A DNA stretch of 64,000 bases from Olleya sp. Bg11-27. GTDB lineage: Bacteria; Bacteroidota; Bacteroidia; Flavobacteriales; Flavobacteriaceae. The stretch covers positions 3,115,001 through 3,179,000 of the forward strand of contig NZ_CP025117.1 of assembly GCF_002831645.1 (NCBI RefSeq), written 5' to 3'. Below the pieces are notes generated by a model. It ran no database searches and had not been told where the DNA came from. It saw only the letters and a list, made by a program, of their open reading frames with translations. The position numbers and the translations under genes were made by a program. Below are positions 27,684 through 37,433 of this stretch, piece by piece. Positions within the stretch are counted from its first letter, which is position 1, and every line of letters begins with the position of its first letter.

Positions 27684-28568
27684 CTATTTGAGGGTAAATT
27701 CAGAGCTCGATACTAATTCGTTTGCACTAAAGACATTAACTTGGTAACGTCCTTTTTCGAAATCACTACCTGTGTTGTTTGTAACAAATTCACAAATATC
27801 TAAATTTCCATTTTCGTAATTAAACTTACTAATTATACTGTAGTTAAGTGTTTGTTCTTCAAATGTAACTTGCCCATTAACACCTAAAATTTTTCTACTA
27901 GGATCTATAACTTGTATGTAAAACTCTTTATTTCCTTCTTGTACTAATCTGTTTTTTGCGACTGTAAAACATACTCTAATTTTATCGCTACGTCCTGCGC
28001 GTTCTGTTGGTATTAATTTACCATTATTACGCTCTATAACTCCAAAACCTTTTAGATTTGCTGTGGTTAATACTGCTGCATTCTCTACAACTCTTGCCAA
28101 TGCCGTATTTTGTATTAAAAGCGAATCATTAAAAACTCTGCTTTCTTCAAATCTTACATTAGTACTATCTAAAGTAGTCGCTAAATGCATGTTTTCAACC
28201 TTTAATCTATCATTTTCTGTTAATAACGCATCCATTTCTCTTTTTAGAGAATTGTATTTATTATAATAACGACGTAAATTCTTAACATTTGTTTCAGAAA
28301 CTTGTACAGAATCGATTAAGCCTTTAATACGTTCTCTCGCTTCTACTAAATTTTGATTTGTTACTTGATTTTCGCTTAAAGCAACATCATATTTGGATGC
28401 CATTACATTTAAGTCTTTTAACACATCATTTTTTTGTTGTGTTAACTCTAGTTCATTTTGTTTTTTGTCTTTATATAAAGACGAAGTGTAAATACCCGTA
28501 CCAATAAATAATGCTAAAGCGATACCTAACGCTACTTTTAACCCTGTACTTGCGGTGTTATTTGCCAT
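27684..28568 (-). CDS. Membrane-anchored coiled-coil protein of unknown function
   Basis: The 294-aa protein has an N-terminal membrane anchor (KVALGIALALFIGTGIYTSSLY, about 10-31), then a long heptad-rich helical region (KDKKQNELELTQQKNDVLKD to about residue 150, including LKREMDALLTENDRLKVEN). The C-terminal third is beta-rich (RVCFTVAKNRLV..FYIQVIDPSRKILGVNGQVTF). The soluble part is probably periplasmic. Such proteins are frequent in Flavobacteriaceae without a known role. A -7 element (CAAAACTA, 28651-28658) lies upstream on the minus strand. Confidence 0.7.
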   Translation of the reverse strand: MANNTASTGLKVALGIALALFIGTGIYTSSLYKDKKQNELELTQQKNDVLKDLNVMASKYDVALSENQVTNQNLVEARERIKGLIDSVQVSETNVKNLRRYYNKYNSLKREMDALLTENDRLKVENMHLATTLDSTNVRFEESRVFNDSLLIQNTALARVVENAAVLTTANLKGFGVIERNNGKLIPTERAGRSDKIRVCFTVAKNRLVQEGNKEFYIQVIDPSRKILGVNGQVTFEEQTLNYSIISKFNYENGNLDICEFVTNNTGSDFEKGRYQVNVFSANELVSSSEFTLK

Positions 28569-28670
28569 AGTAATTTGTTTTTAAATTGTTAAACGTTAAT
28601 TCTTGTTTCTTATTAAAACCTTAAATAATAAAAACGTAATTTTAATTTTTCAAAACTACATAAAAAGTAA

Positions 28671-29699
28671 ATGGATAAATTAATTTTATTAAATAATTCG
28701 ATCGCAAATAAAATACTTAATATACGTTCTGGCGAAACTAAATTTGGTGAACATGCCCAATTTTTAACCAGTGTTTCCAATATATACGACACACTTAAAG
28801 CTTTGGACGTTTCTTATGTTATATTTGGTATCCCTGAAGACGTCGGTGTTTTTGCAAACCACGGAAAACCAGGAACTTCATCTACTTGGGATGCTACAAT
28901 TAAAATTTTATTAAATACCCAAAGTAATGCATTTAACCTCTCGGAAAAAGTTTTAATACTTGGTCATCTAGATTTTAGCACAGAACAGGAAGAACTGTCT
29001 AAACTAAAACAAGACCATCCAAAACATATTACTAAAGCAAGAAAATTAGTAACCGAAATAGATAAGCACGTCGTAGACCTAATATCAACTATTGTAAGTG
29101 CTGGTAAAATCCCCATTGCTATTGGTGGCGGACACAATAATGCTTACGGAATGATTAAAGGTACTAGTTTGGCTTTAAAACAGCCTGTAAATAGTATTAA
29201 TTTTGATGCGCATACAGATTTTAGAGCTTTAGAAGGCAGACATAGCGGTAATGGGTTTAGTTATGCTTACGCCGAAGGTTTTTTAAAACGTTACTTTGTT
29301 TTTGGATTACACGAAAATTATACGTCGTCAGATATTCTTAGCCAATTTAATGAGAATAAACATTTAGATTACAATACGTATGAAGCAATTGCTGTAAGAC
29401 ATGAAAAGAAATTTCAGGGCGAACTACATCGCGCTGAGGCACATGTTAATAAATCTAAATTTGGTATAGAAATAGATTGTGACGCCATATTAAATACACC
29501 TAGTAGCGCCCAAACACCTAGTGGCTTTTCAGTTGAAAAAACAAGACAATTTTTACATCACTTCGCTGCGCTTGACAATGTAAATTATTTGCATATTTGC
29601 GAAGCTGTTGCCAAAAAGAAGAATGCAACGCAAACAGGCAAACTTATAACTTATTTAATCACTGATTTTATACGCTCTAATTCTAAAACAAATGACTAA
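28671..29699 (+). CDS. hutG: Formimidoylglutamase-like ureohydrolase (arginase/agmatinase family)
   Basis: The 342-aa protein has the binuclear Mn-binding motifs of ureohydrolases: PIAIGGGHNNAYG (His), INFDAHTDFRALEGRHSGNGF (Asp-x-His-x-Asp) and FGIEIDCDAILNTPS (Asp-x-Asp). Arginase and agmatinase share this fold; the presence of hutI nearby supports formimidoylglutamase, which splits N-formimino-glutamate into glutamate and formamide. Its stop overlaps the next gene's start by 8 bp. Confidence 0.8.
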   Translation: MDKLILLNNSIANKILNIRSGETKFGEHAQFLTSVSNIYDTLKALDVSYVIFGIPEDVGVFANHGKPGTSSTWDATIKILLNTQSNAFNLSEKVLILGHLDFSTEQEELSKLKQDHPKHITKARKLVTEIDKHVVDLISTIVSAGKIPIAIGGGHNNAYGMIKGTSLALKQPVNSINFDAHTDFRALEGRHSGNGFSYAYAEGFLKRYFVFGLHENYTSSDILSQFNENKHLDYNTYEAIAVRHEKKFQGELHRAEAHVNKSKFGIEIDCDAILNTPSSAQTPSGFSVEKTRQFLHHFAALDNVNYLHICEAVAKKKNATQTGKLITYLITDFIRSNSKTND

Positions 29700-29982
29700 A
29701 CTTCAAGTTGAATATATAAGATTAGGACTTTCATTTATAGTATTTACTTTTATAATAACACTTCTTTTTGTTCTTATTAATCAAGTTGAAATACAATGGT
29801 TTATTAGCTTCTCAGAAGTATTAATATTACCCGCATTAATTTTAAGCATTTCGATACCTATATGGATGATTGTTGATTTAATAAGAAAAAAAGTAGCTGA
29901 CAAATCAATATTTAATTTGACTTTTTTTATAAACGTAATCTCTATTCTGTTGTTACTTTTTGCAATTAAAATTTTTAATTAA
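29692..29982 (+). CDS. Small three-TM membrane protein
   Basis: The 96-aa protein has hydrophobic segments at about 10-30 (RLGLSFIVFTFIITLLFVLI), 38-60 (FSEVLILPALILSISIPIWM) and 73-94. It overlaps hutG by 8 bp and abuts the following GNAT gene, so the three are probably cotranscribed. No family recognised. Confidence 0.75.
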   Translation: MTKLQVEYIRLGLSFIVFTFIITLLFVLINQVEIQWFISFSEVLILPALILSISIPIWMIVDLIRKKVADKSIFNLTFFINVISILLLLFAIKIFN

Positions 29983-30459
29983 ATGTCTACAAAACTAGAA
30001 ATAATACCTTTTGATAATATTTACTCTAATGATTTTTATGTTTTAAACAGAGAATGGTTAGAGACCTACTTTTATATCGAGCCCTTTGACGAGGCTGTTT
30101 TAAGCAACCCAAAAGATCATATCATTGATAAGGGTGGTTTTATCTTTTTTGCCAAACTAGATACTCAAATTGTAGGAACTTATGCGTTTATGCCTTTAAA
30201 AGACCAATCTGGATTTGAGTTGACAAAAATGGCTGTTTCTCCTAATTTGAGAGGTCAAAAAATAGGTCAACAATTACTAACGCATTGTCTAAATTTTGCT
30301 AAAATAAATCACTTTTCACGGTTATTACTTTATTCTAACACTACTTTAGAAAATGCAATCTATTTATATAAAAAAATAGGCTTTAAAGAAATTCCTCTTG
30401 AAAAAGAGTCACCTTACAAACGATCAGATATTAAGATGGAATTTGATTTAAATGCATAA
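29983..30459 (+). CDS. GNAT family N-acetyltransferase
   Basis: The 158-aa protein has the GNAT core: IVGTYAFMPL (strand), FELTKMAVSPNLRGQKIGQQLL with the acetyl-CoA pyrophosphate loop R-G-Q-K-I-G, LLYSNTTLENAIYLYKKIGFKE (motif B). It directly follows the small membrane protein without a gap. The substrate is not evident. Confidence 0.88.
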   Translation: MSTKLEIIPFDNIYSNDFYVLNREWLETYFYIEPFDEAVLSNPKDHIIDKGGFIFFAKLDTQIVGTYAFMPLKDQSGFELTKMAVSPNLRGQKIGQQLLTHCLNFAKINHFSRLLLYSNTTLENAIYLYKKIGFKEIPLEKESPYKRSDIKMEFDLNA

Positions 30460-30495
30460 AAAAAGGCGCTAAATATAAATTTAGCGCCTTTTTTT
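30458..30495. terminator. Bidirectional terminator
   Basis: AAAGGCGCTAAAT and ATTTAGCGCCTTT around ATAA, with A- and T-runs on both sides. It ends the hutG group (plus) and the eight-gene group (minus). Confidence 0.92.
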
Positions 30496-30555
30496 ATAAA
30501 TATTATATTTTGATAAACATTAGAGTTTTATCTCGCGTTTCAAAATTCTGATGAC

Positions 30556-32325
30556 TTAATTATTATTTTCTAACGAATCTATTTTACTCTTTAACTTTGC
30601 AATATCATCTGCTTTACGCTTGTTTACAATAGAGTCATATTTACGTTGTAATGCCTCTAGAGCGTCTTTGTCATTTTTCAAATTACCATGATTAGACGAC
30701 GTTGTATCTATTGCCATATACTGCTCATTTAAATCTTTCATTATGGCCTCAGCAGCCTTCTCATCATCCATAAAATACTCGGCGATACCTTCACTTGCTC
30801 TCCAAGCTTCATTTAACTGATCATAAATTGATTTTTCCCATTGACTTGGATGCTTAGCATCGATCCAAACAACATCTCTATATTCGCTATCAATTAGAGC
30901 TAAATCTGGAGTTGCAGAGCCATCAAATTGAGACCCTTCCGCTTTTATAGAAGAAATTGTCCCTAAAAAAAACATACGCTTACGACCAGCAATATTTTTA
31001 ATGTATGGTCTAAATTCTACCGGCTTATTAACAGACCAATCATATTCTTTTCTAGATTCGATAACCTTTAAAGGCATAGCAGATACTCCTGCATACCCTT
31101 GCTTTTTTGAAGCATGATCATAATAATACAATTTATTACTACCATCAGCAGGTACAAAGACACTAAATGTTAAACTGGTACGCTCATCTCCTACTGGTTC
31201 TAAACCAAACCAATGATATAATCCATTATAAGCATCTGACTTCGAATCTGAAAAATCAAAATCGGTTACAAATGGTTGTTGATTTTGGTCATCTGGAAGG
31301 TTAGGTATTTTAACCGCTGTTTTCATATTCCAAGGTAATGGATCACTAAATCCACCTAAAAACTTTAAAGATTCTGCTTGTAAGCGCGATACTTTTTCGG
31401 ACAAGGTATTTTGACCGATTAAATAGGGATAATTTTTCATCTCCTCTGGAGAAATATAAGTTCCTTTTCCTATAGTAACACGCTCTACATAATCATTAAA
31501 GTCATGTACACCATTATCAATAACCATTACACCTCCAAAGGTTGGGTAAGGAAAGAAAAAACCTTTCCATTTAATTAAACTCACCACTTCTACCCATTGT
31601 CCGGAATCATTTTTCATGTAAAATGTATCGCTAGGCTCATAATTAAATAGCATCCATGGATTAAAACGTTGCACTACTGCATTGTAAGTATTTCTACTAA
31701 ACTTTAAAGATTCACCTATAGAAAACGTTACTGGAATTCTGTTTTCATTAGAAAAACGAGGAAATGGCGTTGTACTAGATACAGCAAATACTTCTTCCGT
31801 ATTATCACTTATCCCCTGCCAAACATACTTTTCTGTTGGTTGAATAGCCATGGTCCATTTATTATCTTCACCAATTCTAACTAAATGTGGTAATGAGACA
31901 TCTTTAGTTTCTCCAACACTTTCATTAGCCATAGAAAAAATGTTACGTAACGGTTGGATACGTTCATTTTGTGTTAGGGGTAATTCATTAATTTCAACCT
32001 TATTTAAATTATTAAAAACATTGTACGTCCTCATATAGTCGTAAAGTTGATATTGCCATCCAGCAATATATAATACCCCGAAAAAAACTAGAAGCCCTCC
32101 TAAAATACCGAGACGTTTCCCTGTAGATGCAGATTTACGAAAACTACGCAGTCCAAAAAATAATAGTATGCCGCTTAATAATATTATAAAAATATATTTT
32201 CTAAGAAATAGTAATAATGGTTGATAATCATCTCTTAAAAAAAACAATAATGCCACTACAATTAATCCTAAAATGATAACAACTGCTTTTTGCTTTCCGC
32301 CTTTACTCCAGTAATTTTTAATCAT
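30556..32325 (-). CDS. Large membrane protein of unknown function, last gene of the eight-gene group
   Basis: The 589-aa protein has three N-terminal TM segments (about 12-30, 40-58 and 71-90: VVIILGLIVVALLFFL, YIFIILLSGILLFFGL, LGILGGLLVFFGVLYIAGW), a large soluble domain of about 430 residues rich in aromatic residues (NPWMLFNYEPSDTFYMK, WKGFFFPYPTFGGVMVIDNG), and a charged coiled-coil tail (ALQRKYDSIVNKRKADDIAKLKSKIDSLE). The soluble domain may lie outside the cytoplasm. No family recognised. It starts 85 bp after the upstream membrane gene. Confidence 0.75.
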   Translation of the reverse strand: MIKNYWSKGGKQKAVVIILGLIVVALLFFLRDDYQPLLLFLRKYIFIILLSGILLFFGLRSFRKSASTGKRLGILGGLLVFFGVLYIAGWQYQLYDYMRTYNVFNNLNKVEINELPLTQNERIQPLRNIFSMANESVGETKDVSLPHLVRIGEDNKWTMAIQPTEKYVWQGISDNTEEVFAVSSTTPFPRFSNENRIPVTFSIGESLKFSRNTYNAVVQRFNPWMLFNYEPSDTFYMKNDSGQWVEVVSLIKWKGFFFPYPTFGGVMVIDNGVHDFNDYVERVTIGKGTYISPEEMKNYPYLIGQNTLSEKVSRLQAESLKFLGGFSDPLPWNMKTAVKIPNLPDDQNQQPFVTDFDFSDSKSDAYNGLYHWFGLEPVGDERTSLTFSVFVPADGSNKLYYYDHASKKQGYAGVSAMPLKVIESRKEYDWSVNKPVEFRPYIKNIAGRKRMFFLGTISSIKAEGSQFDGSATPDLALIDSEYRDVVWIDAKHPSQWEKSIYDQLNEAWRASEGIAEYFMDDEKAAEAIMKDLNEQYMAIDTTSSNHGNLKNDKDALEALQRKYDSIVNKRKADDIAKLKSKIDSLENNN

Positions 32326-32410
32326 GTTTTATATTTTTGGCTATAGCCCTTTTACTTTTAAAACAACCTTCTTAATAGTATTCCTTTTTGACTTTTCTCT
32401 TGTAATCAAA

Positions 32411-32947
32411 TTACATCAAGCCTTTATCCTTCAAACGTTCTCTTGCGCTTTTTTCTGGTGCTTTAAAGTCTTCCTTAATTTCTTTTTTAGCCTCTTGGAC
32501 AACTTTAGCATCGTTATGAGTTAAGTCTTCCAAAAATTCTTTCCCTTTATTAAAACCATCTTTAACGACATCTTCTATAGAGTCCGATTGTTCTTCGATT
32601 ACTTCCCCTGATTTAAGAACAAAATTAGCAACATAAGTTCCTATTAATGTTCCGAAAATAGCTGAAGCAAAAGCAGAAATTCCATAATAACTACTAAAAA
32701 TAGCTATTGGCGTTAAAAATTGAATAATTAAAGCAACAATTAAAAACGTAAAAGCAACAAATAAAACTCTAGGTAATAGGTCTTGTTTGTAGATAAAGCC
32801 TTTTTTGTTACCAACCTTCATTTGTAATTCTTTACTATTAAACATTTTATTAAAAAAACGATATAACCCGTTACCTTTTGACTCTGTCCAATAGACAAAA
32901 ATACCGAAAAGAATTGCTCCAAAAAATATGATGATTTCTAAACCCAT
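32411..32947 (-). CDS. Membrane protein of unknown function, 178 aa
   Basis: An N-terminal TM segment (EIIIFFGAILFGIFVYW) is followed by a basic stretch, two closely spaced central TM segments (VLFVAFTFLIVALIIQFL and YYGISAFASAIFGTLIGTYV), and a hydrophilic C-terminal third with acidic/basic helices ending EKSARERLKDKGLM. It lies in the same-strand run with gaps of 85 and 65 bp. It may act with the 589-aa and 209-aa membrane proteins. No family recognised. Confidence 0.7.
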   Translation of the reverse strand: MGLEIIIFFGAILFGIFVYWTESKGNGLYRFFNKMFNSKELQMKVGNKKGFIYKQDLLPRVLFVAFTFLIVALIIQFLTPIAIFSSYYGISAFASAIFGTLIGTYVANFVLKSGEVIEEQSDSIEDVVKDGFNKGKEFLEDLTHNDAKVVQEAKKEIKEDFKAPEKSARERLKDKGLM

Positions 32948-33012
32948 GGCTTTACTTTTTTTATATTACTAAAGCATTGTTGTAATGCTCCTACTAAATT
33001 AGTCTATAATTT

Positions 33013-34248
33013 TTAAATATTGTTACTAATAGTTTCAATAACCCAATCTTTAAACGAATCGTCCCAAGACTCATAAAGCTTATAAAACGCCTCTTTATCA
33101 TACCAATACAAGAATAACACATCTCTTGGCGCAACATTAATTAATAACTTCCATATTAAATCCTGATGCTTAACCATTAGTGACGAATGGGGTAAATGCA
33201 ATGCATTAAACAAATCTAAATCTACAATATCGGAGATTTTATACTGGTTACTAACTTCTAATTTATCCAAATACAGCTCCACACCCATAACCCGTTTTCT
33301 GGTTTCGATATCTAACTTATTTAAATAGCTTTTAAACAATACAGCATCATTCAAAATATCTCGTAATGGATGTTGCGTGTCTTTTAAAGCCATCGCAAAT
33401 TCCATTTTTTTAATACGTTGGTAACGGTCTGTATTTAGGGCTTCCTCTAAATCATGTTCGATAATAACATGATCACGTAATTTTTCCATTAATTCCGGTT
33501 GTGCAATATGGAAAATAAGAATATCATGAACCGTATCTTTTATCGCTTCGTTGTACCATTTTAAGTCTTCAAAAATGATGAGTGGCGAAATAAAATCACG
33601 TAATACATAAACTCCACCAAAGGACTTTGTATAAAACGAATCCGTTTGATATTGTAAGCTATGCAAACTTAAATCACGACCGCGTAAATCACCATATTTT
33701 TTAGCAGATGTTAATAGTTCTAAATGTAAATCCTCATCTATAAAATTATTCCCTTGCTTAAAAGTCTCTATTAACTTTAGTTGCTCTTTTTGAATTTTAT
33801 CTAAATTATTTACCAGATGAAATTTAATATATACTTTATTGTATTTTAATACATCTAAAGGCTCGTAAAACGCATCAATATCTTGGTCAAAATCGATACA
33901 AATAGCTGAATCCCTTGTTATATCATTGATTTTTTGTCCATGTACTTGAAAGACTTGCTTCATCATCTCTCTATCAAAACTATGAAATGGAGAGTAAACA
34001 GGTTTTCCTTTTTGTAAAGGTGAAATAATAATCGCATGCGGATTAGCTTCTCCATTATTAAGGTACATCGTATTCCCTTTTTCTTCCGCTATCTCAGGAC
34101 TATAGCCTATACCGTCAATTGAAAAGCTAGTGAGTTTTGTTGCTGTAAATCCAAGCTTTTTAAGGCATTGATTATAACGCTCTACTAATTTTCCACTTAT
34201 CGGTATTAGCTCGCTTCTGTATAGGTTTGCTTGTTTTAGTTTATTCAT
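33013..34248 (-). CDS. Conserved protein of unknown function (possibly DUF6638)
   Basis: The 411-aa protein has no signal peptide or membrane segment and is probably cytoplasmic. Features: GIGYSPEIAEEKGNTMYLNN near residues 47-66, NPHAIIISPLQKGKPVYSPF, FAMALKDTQHPLRDIL, and a Trp/Tyr-rich C-terminus (LFLYWYDKEAFYKLYESWDD). From memory this resembles the Bacteroidota family DUF6638, which I could not check. It is separated by 5 bp from the upstream three-TM gene, a strong sign of cotranscription. Confidence 0.65.
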   Translation of the reverse strand: MNKLKQANLYRSELIPISGKLVERYNQCLKKLGFTATKLTSFSIDGIGYSPEIAEEKGNTMYLNNGEANPHAIIISPLQKGKPVYSPFHSFDREMMKQVFQVHGQKINDITRDSAICIDFDQDIDAFYEPLDVLKYNKVYIKFHLVNNLDKIQKEQLKLIETFKQGNNFIDEDLHLELLTSAKKYGDLRGRDLSLHSLQYQTDSFYTKSFGGVYVLRDFISPLIIFEDLKWYNEAIKDTVHDILIFHIAQPELMEKLRDHVIIEHDLEEALNTDRYQRIKKMEFAMALKDTQHPLRDILNDAVLFKSYLNKLDIETRKRVMGVELYLDKLEVSNQYKISDIVDLDLFNALHLPHSSLMVKHQDLIWKLLINVAPRDVLFLYWYDKEAFYKLYESWDDSFKDWVIETISNNI

Positions 34249-34253
34249 TAAAC

Positions 34254-34883
34254 CTAATTATTATTTTTCTTCAAATTCTTAATCATCTTAATATTTCCTT
34301 CAATTGGAGCTATTATAACTTCTGGAGCTCCTTTTATTACATAAAACACATACAAGCTATTTTTACCCAACATTTTTATGTCTTGAACACTTCCATTGTC
34401 AAACGTTAATTGGTGTGTTATTTTATAATCGTTGGTCTCTACTCTTTGCTTTGTTTTATGTCCACTTCCAATACCTAACCCGATAAATACTGCAAACACA
34501 TAAAAAGCAATCATAGTAATTACTGAGTTTTTTTTCTTGAATTTAGCATCTGCTTTTTCTAATTTTAATTTATTTTTCCCAGATTGATATTTTGCCTTTT
34601 TTCTTAGCCAATTATGATATTTAGGAATAAATTTAACCATTAAATAAGCCATAAGCATACTTAATACAACTGCTAATCCCAGAATAAAATGACTAGTCAT
34701 CACTGCTATTGGACTAATTAAAACATCTAAAACAGAGGAGTAATCTAAAATATTAACGCCTAAAAACTTATAATAAATCGTTTGATAAACAACACCTAAG
34801 ACCAGTAAAAACAAGTAACCAATCGACAAATAATCTTGTATATTGATATTGGATTCATTTTTAATTTTTGTTGGTTGTTCCAT
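34254..34883 (-). CDS. Three-TM membrane protein of unknown function
   Basis: The 209-aa protein has TM segments at about 19-40 (YLSIGYLFLLVLGVVYQTIY), 55-82 (a long hydrophobic stretch, FILGLAVVLSMLMAYLMV) and 119-140 (ITMIAFYVFAVFIGLGIG), with a basic Lys-rich loop between the second and third (KKAKYQSGKNKLKLEKADAK). The last 60 residues form a small beta-rich domain. Gaps of 17 bp upstream (nudK) and 5 bp downstream place it firmly in the group. Confidence 0.7.
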   Translation of the reverse strand: MEQPTKIKNESNINIQDYLSIGYLFLLVLGVVYQTIYYKFLGVNILDYSSVLDVLISPIAVMTSHFILGLAVVLSMLMAYLMVKFIPKYHNWLRKKAKYQSGKNKLKLEKADAKFKKKNSVITMIAFYVFAVFIGLGIGSGHKTKQRVETNDYKITHQLTFDNGSVQDIKMLGKNSLYVFYVIKGAPEVIIAPIEGNIKMIKNLKKNNN

Positions 34884-34900
34884 AATTATTAAAATCTTTT

Positions 34901-35488
34901 TTAGTCAAACAGCTTATTTAGCTGCGCGTATTGTAACAACACAATGGTTTTTAAATCCTGGATTTCGCCATTATTTAGCATTACTAATGCTTCAGAAAAA
35001 GGGAGTTCTAACACCTCAATATCTTCATGTTCGCTATCTAAACCTCCACCTTCACTCACCTTCATCGCTTCTGAATATTCAGCCATGAAATAATATAATT
35101 TTTCAGTCAGTGCTCCAGGCGACGAATATGCTTCAAATAACGGAGTAACTGCATGCACTTTATAGCCTGTTTCTTCTTCAATTTCTCGCAGAATACACGC
35201 TTTTGGTTCGTCAGCATCCAACATACCTGCGCACGTCTCTACAACAAAACCAGAAGCGTTACCATTTAAAAATGACGATATTCTAAACTGTTTAGTTAGA
35301 ATAACAGTCTTTTTCTCTTTATTATATAGTAAAGCTGTGGCCCCATCTCCTCGGTCATAAGATTCTCGTTTTTGAGTCACCCATGTCTCATTTTTCATTT
35401 GATATGCAAATGAAACTTCACTTAGCGTTGCCCAACCTTTTGATAAGGTGTTTATAACTATATCTTTAATTTTATTGACCATTATCAA
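34901..35488 (-). CDS. nudK: NudK-like Nudix hydrolase (GDP-mannose hydrolase type)
   Basis: The 195-aa protein has a Nudix box at residues 88-109 (GMLDADEPKACILREIEEETGY), with the catalytic R-E-x-x-E-E core, preceded by KRESYDRGDGATALLYN and KQFRISSFLNGNASG, which are typical of NudK. NudK cleaves GDP-mannose and related nucleotide sugars. The start codon overlaps the end of the AAA ATPase gene by 17 bp, so the two are probably translationally coupled. Why a nucleotide-sugar hydrolase is tied to an ATPase and membrane proteins is unclear; the true substrate may differ. Confidence 0.85.
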   Translation of the reverse strand: MIMVNKIKDIVINTLSKGWATLSEVSFAYQMKNETWVTQKRESYDRGDGATALLYNKEKKTVILTKQFRISSFLNGNASGFVVETCAGMLDADEPKACILREIEEETGYKVHAVTPLFEAYSSPGALTEKLYYFMAEYSEAMKVSEGGGLDSEHEDIEVLELPFSEALVMLNNGEIQDLKTIVLLQYAQLNKLFD

Positions 35489-37433
35489 ATGATTCTCTTG
35501 CTTTGGTTTCTATATTTAATTGATTAACTCTAGCATCAACTTTACGTTTAAAATCTGTATCTGCAATAGTTGCCACGTTGTCCAAGTAACGCACTACTTC
35601 TTGTCTTCTAATTTCAGAAAAGTTTAATCCTTTCATGTTAGACTTCATTAATTCTTGAAGCATATTTAACTTTGTTTGGTAATCTTTTTTGAAATAGGTT
35701 TCTGGGTTATCAAACCAACTTTGCTCTAAATCGAAATCGGTTAAACGCAACGATACGGCACTTTGTATATTCCTAACATCACGAGATGAGAAAAATGGAA
35801 ATATTTTCTGAATCTCTTTATACAACGTCGCATAAAACAAGTGATCGGTCGTTTTATGTAATTTTTCAGCTTTATCATAAGCATCAAACACACGTAATTC
35901 TGTTGGTTTGTCAGACATATTTAAGATTTCTCCCATATTTGTTGCCAAGCCTTGGTCTTGTAAATATTGATAACCATCCGGTCCTTGCATATTTACAAAG
36001 TCAGGCATTGTTTTATCTAACTTTCTCCACCATAGATGATCTTGATCTAAAAAGTCATGTTCACTACGCGCACCATCAATTTTAAAACGTCCTTGTACAC
36101 GAGAGATTATGGCTTTATCTAACATTTCAGGAAGGTTAGTAAACAAACCTATTGAGCTATTTCCGTAATTAACAGCATACGCCCCTTCGGTGTATCTTAA
36201 AAACACACCAATGACTTCTTTTACACCTGCGGACACACCTTGTGCAGTACGTTCTTGTAAGTTATTTTCTGCATCATCAATTGGCGCAAAAATTAATTTA
36301 GTAGGGTCTTGCATGGGCTTCATCCAGTCCACCATTTTCTCTGCTGATCCCCCTTGAAATGTACTGATTAATGTATCAGGCATTGGGTGAAACAAAAATG
36401 GAATATCTAAATTATCGCTATGTTCTTTTAATCGTGTTGCTATTGCCGCAATTAGCATACTTTTTCCTGTTCCAGGAATACCATATCCCATAAAAACAGG
36501 CATAAAACCACCCAATTCTTGAAAGGGATTTTTCTTCGCTTCAAAATCGTAACTTAACATACGCTCTGTTAAACGTCTTGCAAAGTGTTTGGCATTTCTG
36601 TTTCCTACTATTTGATCAAACTGTATTTTATTAAATTCAATACTTTTTGCTGTCCCTTGGAAGGTATTTTCCCATCCTGAAATCGCAAATTCACTATTTT
36701 CTAGTTTATACGTTCTATCTACAATAGTCTCTGTATATTCTAAACTACTTTTACGTAAATTAATTTCGTCAATCAACGCTTCAAAATAAACTACTGTAAA
36801 ATCTGCAACATCTTTATCAGACTTAACAATGTCCGGATGTGCTAAATATTTATCATAGTAAAACAAAGCACAAGACACACCTTTTAATGGAGACATTAAA
36901 GAGAGTTCTGGAATTCCAGCAAATTTTTGTTTCATGACGCTTAAGTCGTCCGATGCATGAGGTTTTAATAGGTGTAATATTTTATAAGCAGAAGCAAATA
37001 ACATAAACGCACTAGCCGTTTGCATTTTACTTTCGTACTCTCTTTTCCCATCGTTATTTAAAGCCGATTTACGTTCGTTAAGACTAGACAATCCTGACGC
37101 ATCATAATAACTATCTTTTATCCAAATCCCTAAAGTCAATCCTTCTTGGACAGCATACAATGTTTGATTTAAAAGAATTGGTATCGCTACAGAATCCGGT
37201 AATAATCGCTTTTTTAAAGCTAAAATAGTTTTAGAAACCGAAGTCACAGATGCTGACGACCCATTATTTGCTTTTGATAAGTATAATAATATCGATTCGT
37301 CTTTAGCGTCTTTATCTTTACTCTTTGCACGTCCACCTTGTTCCCAACTAATACTTTTTAGGTAAGATGAAGCTTCGTCACGTAAAACGTCTAATTCTGA
37401 TTTTTTAATAGGGAAAGTTGAGTTGTGTTCCAT
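35472..37433 (-). CDS. AAA+ family ATPase of unknown system
   Basis: The 653-aa protein has an N-terminal helical domain of about 265 residues, then an AAA core: Walker A GYGIPGTGKS (316-325), Walker B LIFAPIDDAEN (380-390), sensor-1 region GLFTNLPEMLD (429-439) and an arginine-finger-like SRVQGRF (444-450), then a helical lid. In place of the usual hhhhDE the Walker B end reads D-D-A-E. No protease or DNA-binding domain is visible. It is probably a hexameric remodelling ATPase acting on partners encoded around it. It overlaps nudK and is preceded by a 349-bp gap. Confidence 0.85.
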   Translation of the reverse strand: MEHNSTFPIKKSELDVLRDEASSYLKSISWEQGGRAKSKDKDAKDESILLYLSKANNGSSASVTSVSKTILALKKRLLPDSVAIPILLNQTLYAVQEGLTLGIWIKDSYYDASGLSSLNERKSALNNDGKREYESKMQTASAFMLFASAYKILHLLKPHASDDLSVMKQKFAGIPELSLMSPLKGVSCALFYYDKYLAHPDIVKSDKDVADFTVVYFEALIDEINLRKSSLEYTETIVDRTYKLENSEFAISGWENTFQGTAKSIEFNKIQFDQIVGNRNAKHFARRLTERMLSYDFEAKKNPFQELGGFMPVFMGYGIPGTGKSMLIAAIATRLKEHSDNLDIPFLFHPMPDTLISTFQGGSAEKMVDWMKPMQDPTKLIFAPIDDAENNLQERTAQGVSAGVKEVIGVFLRYTEGAYAVNYGNSSIGLFTNLPEMLDKAIISRVQGRFKIDGARSEHDFLDQDHLWWRKLDKTMPDFVNMQGPDGYQYLQDQGLATNMGEILNMSDKPTELRVFDAYDKAEKLHKTTDHLFYATLYKEIQKIFPFFSSRDVRNIQSAVSLRLTDFDLEQSWFDNPETYFKKDYQTKLNMLQELMKSNMKGLNFSEIRRQEVVRYLDNVATIADTDFKRKVDARVNQLNIETKARESFDNGQ

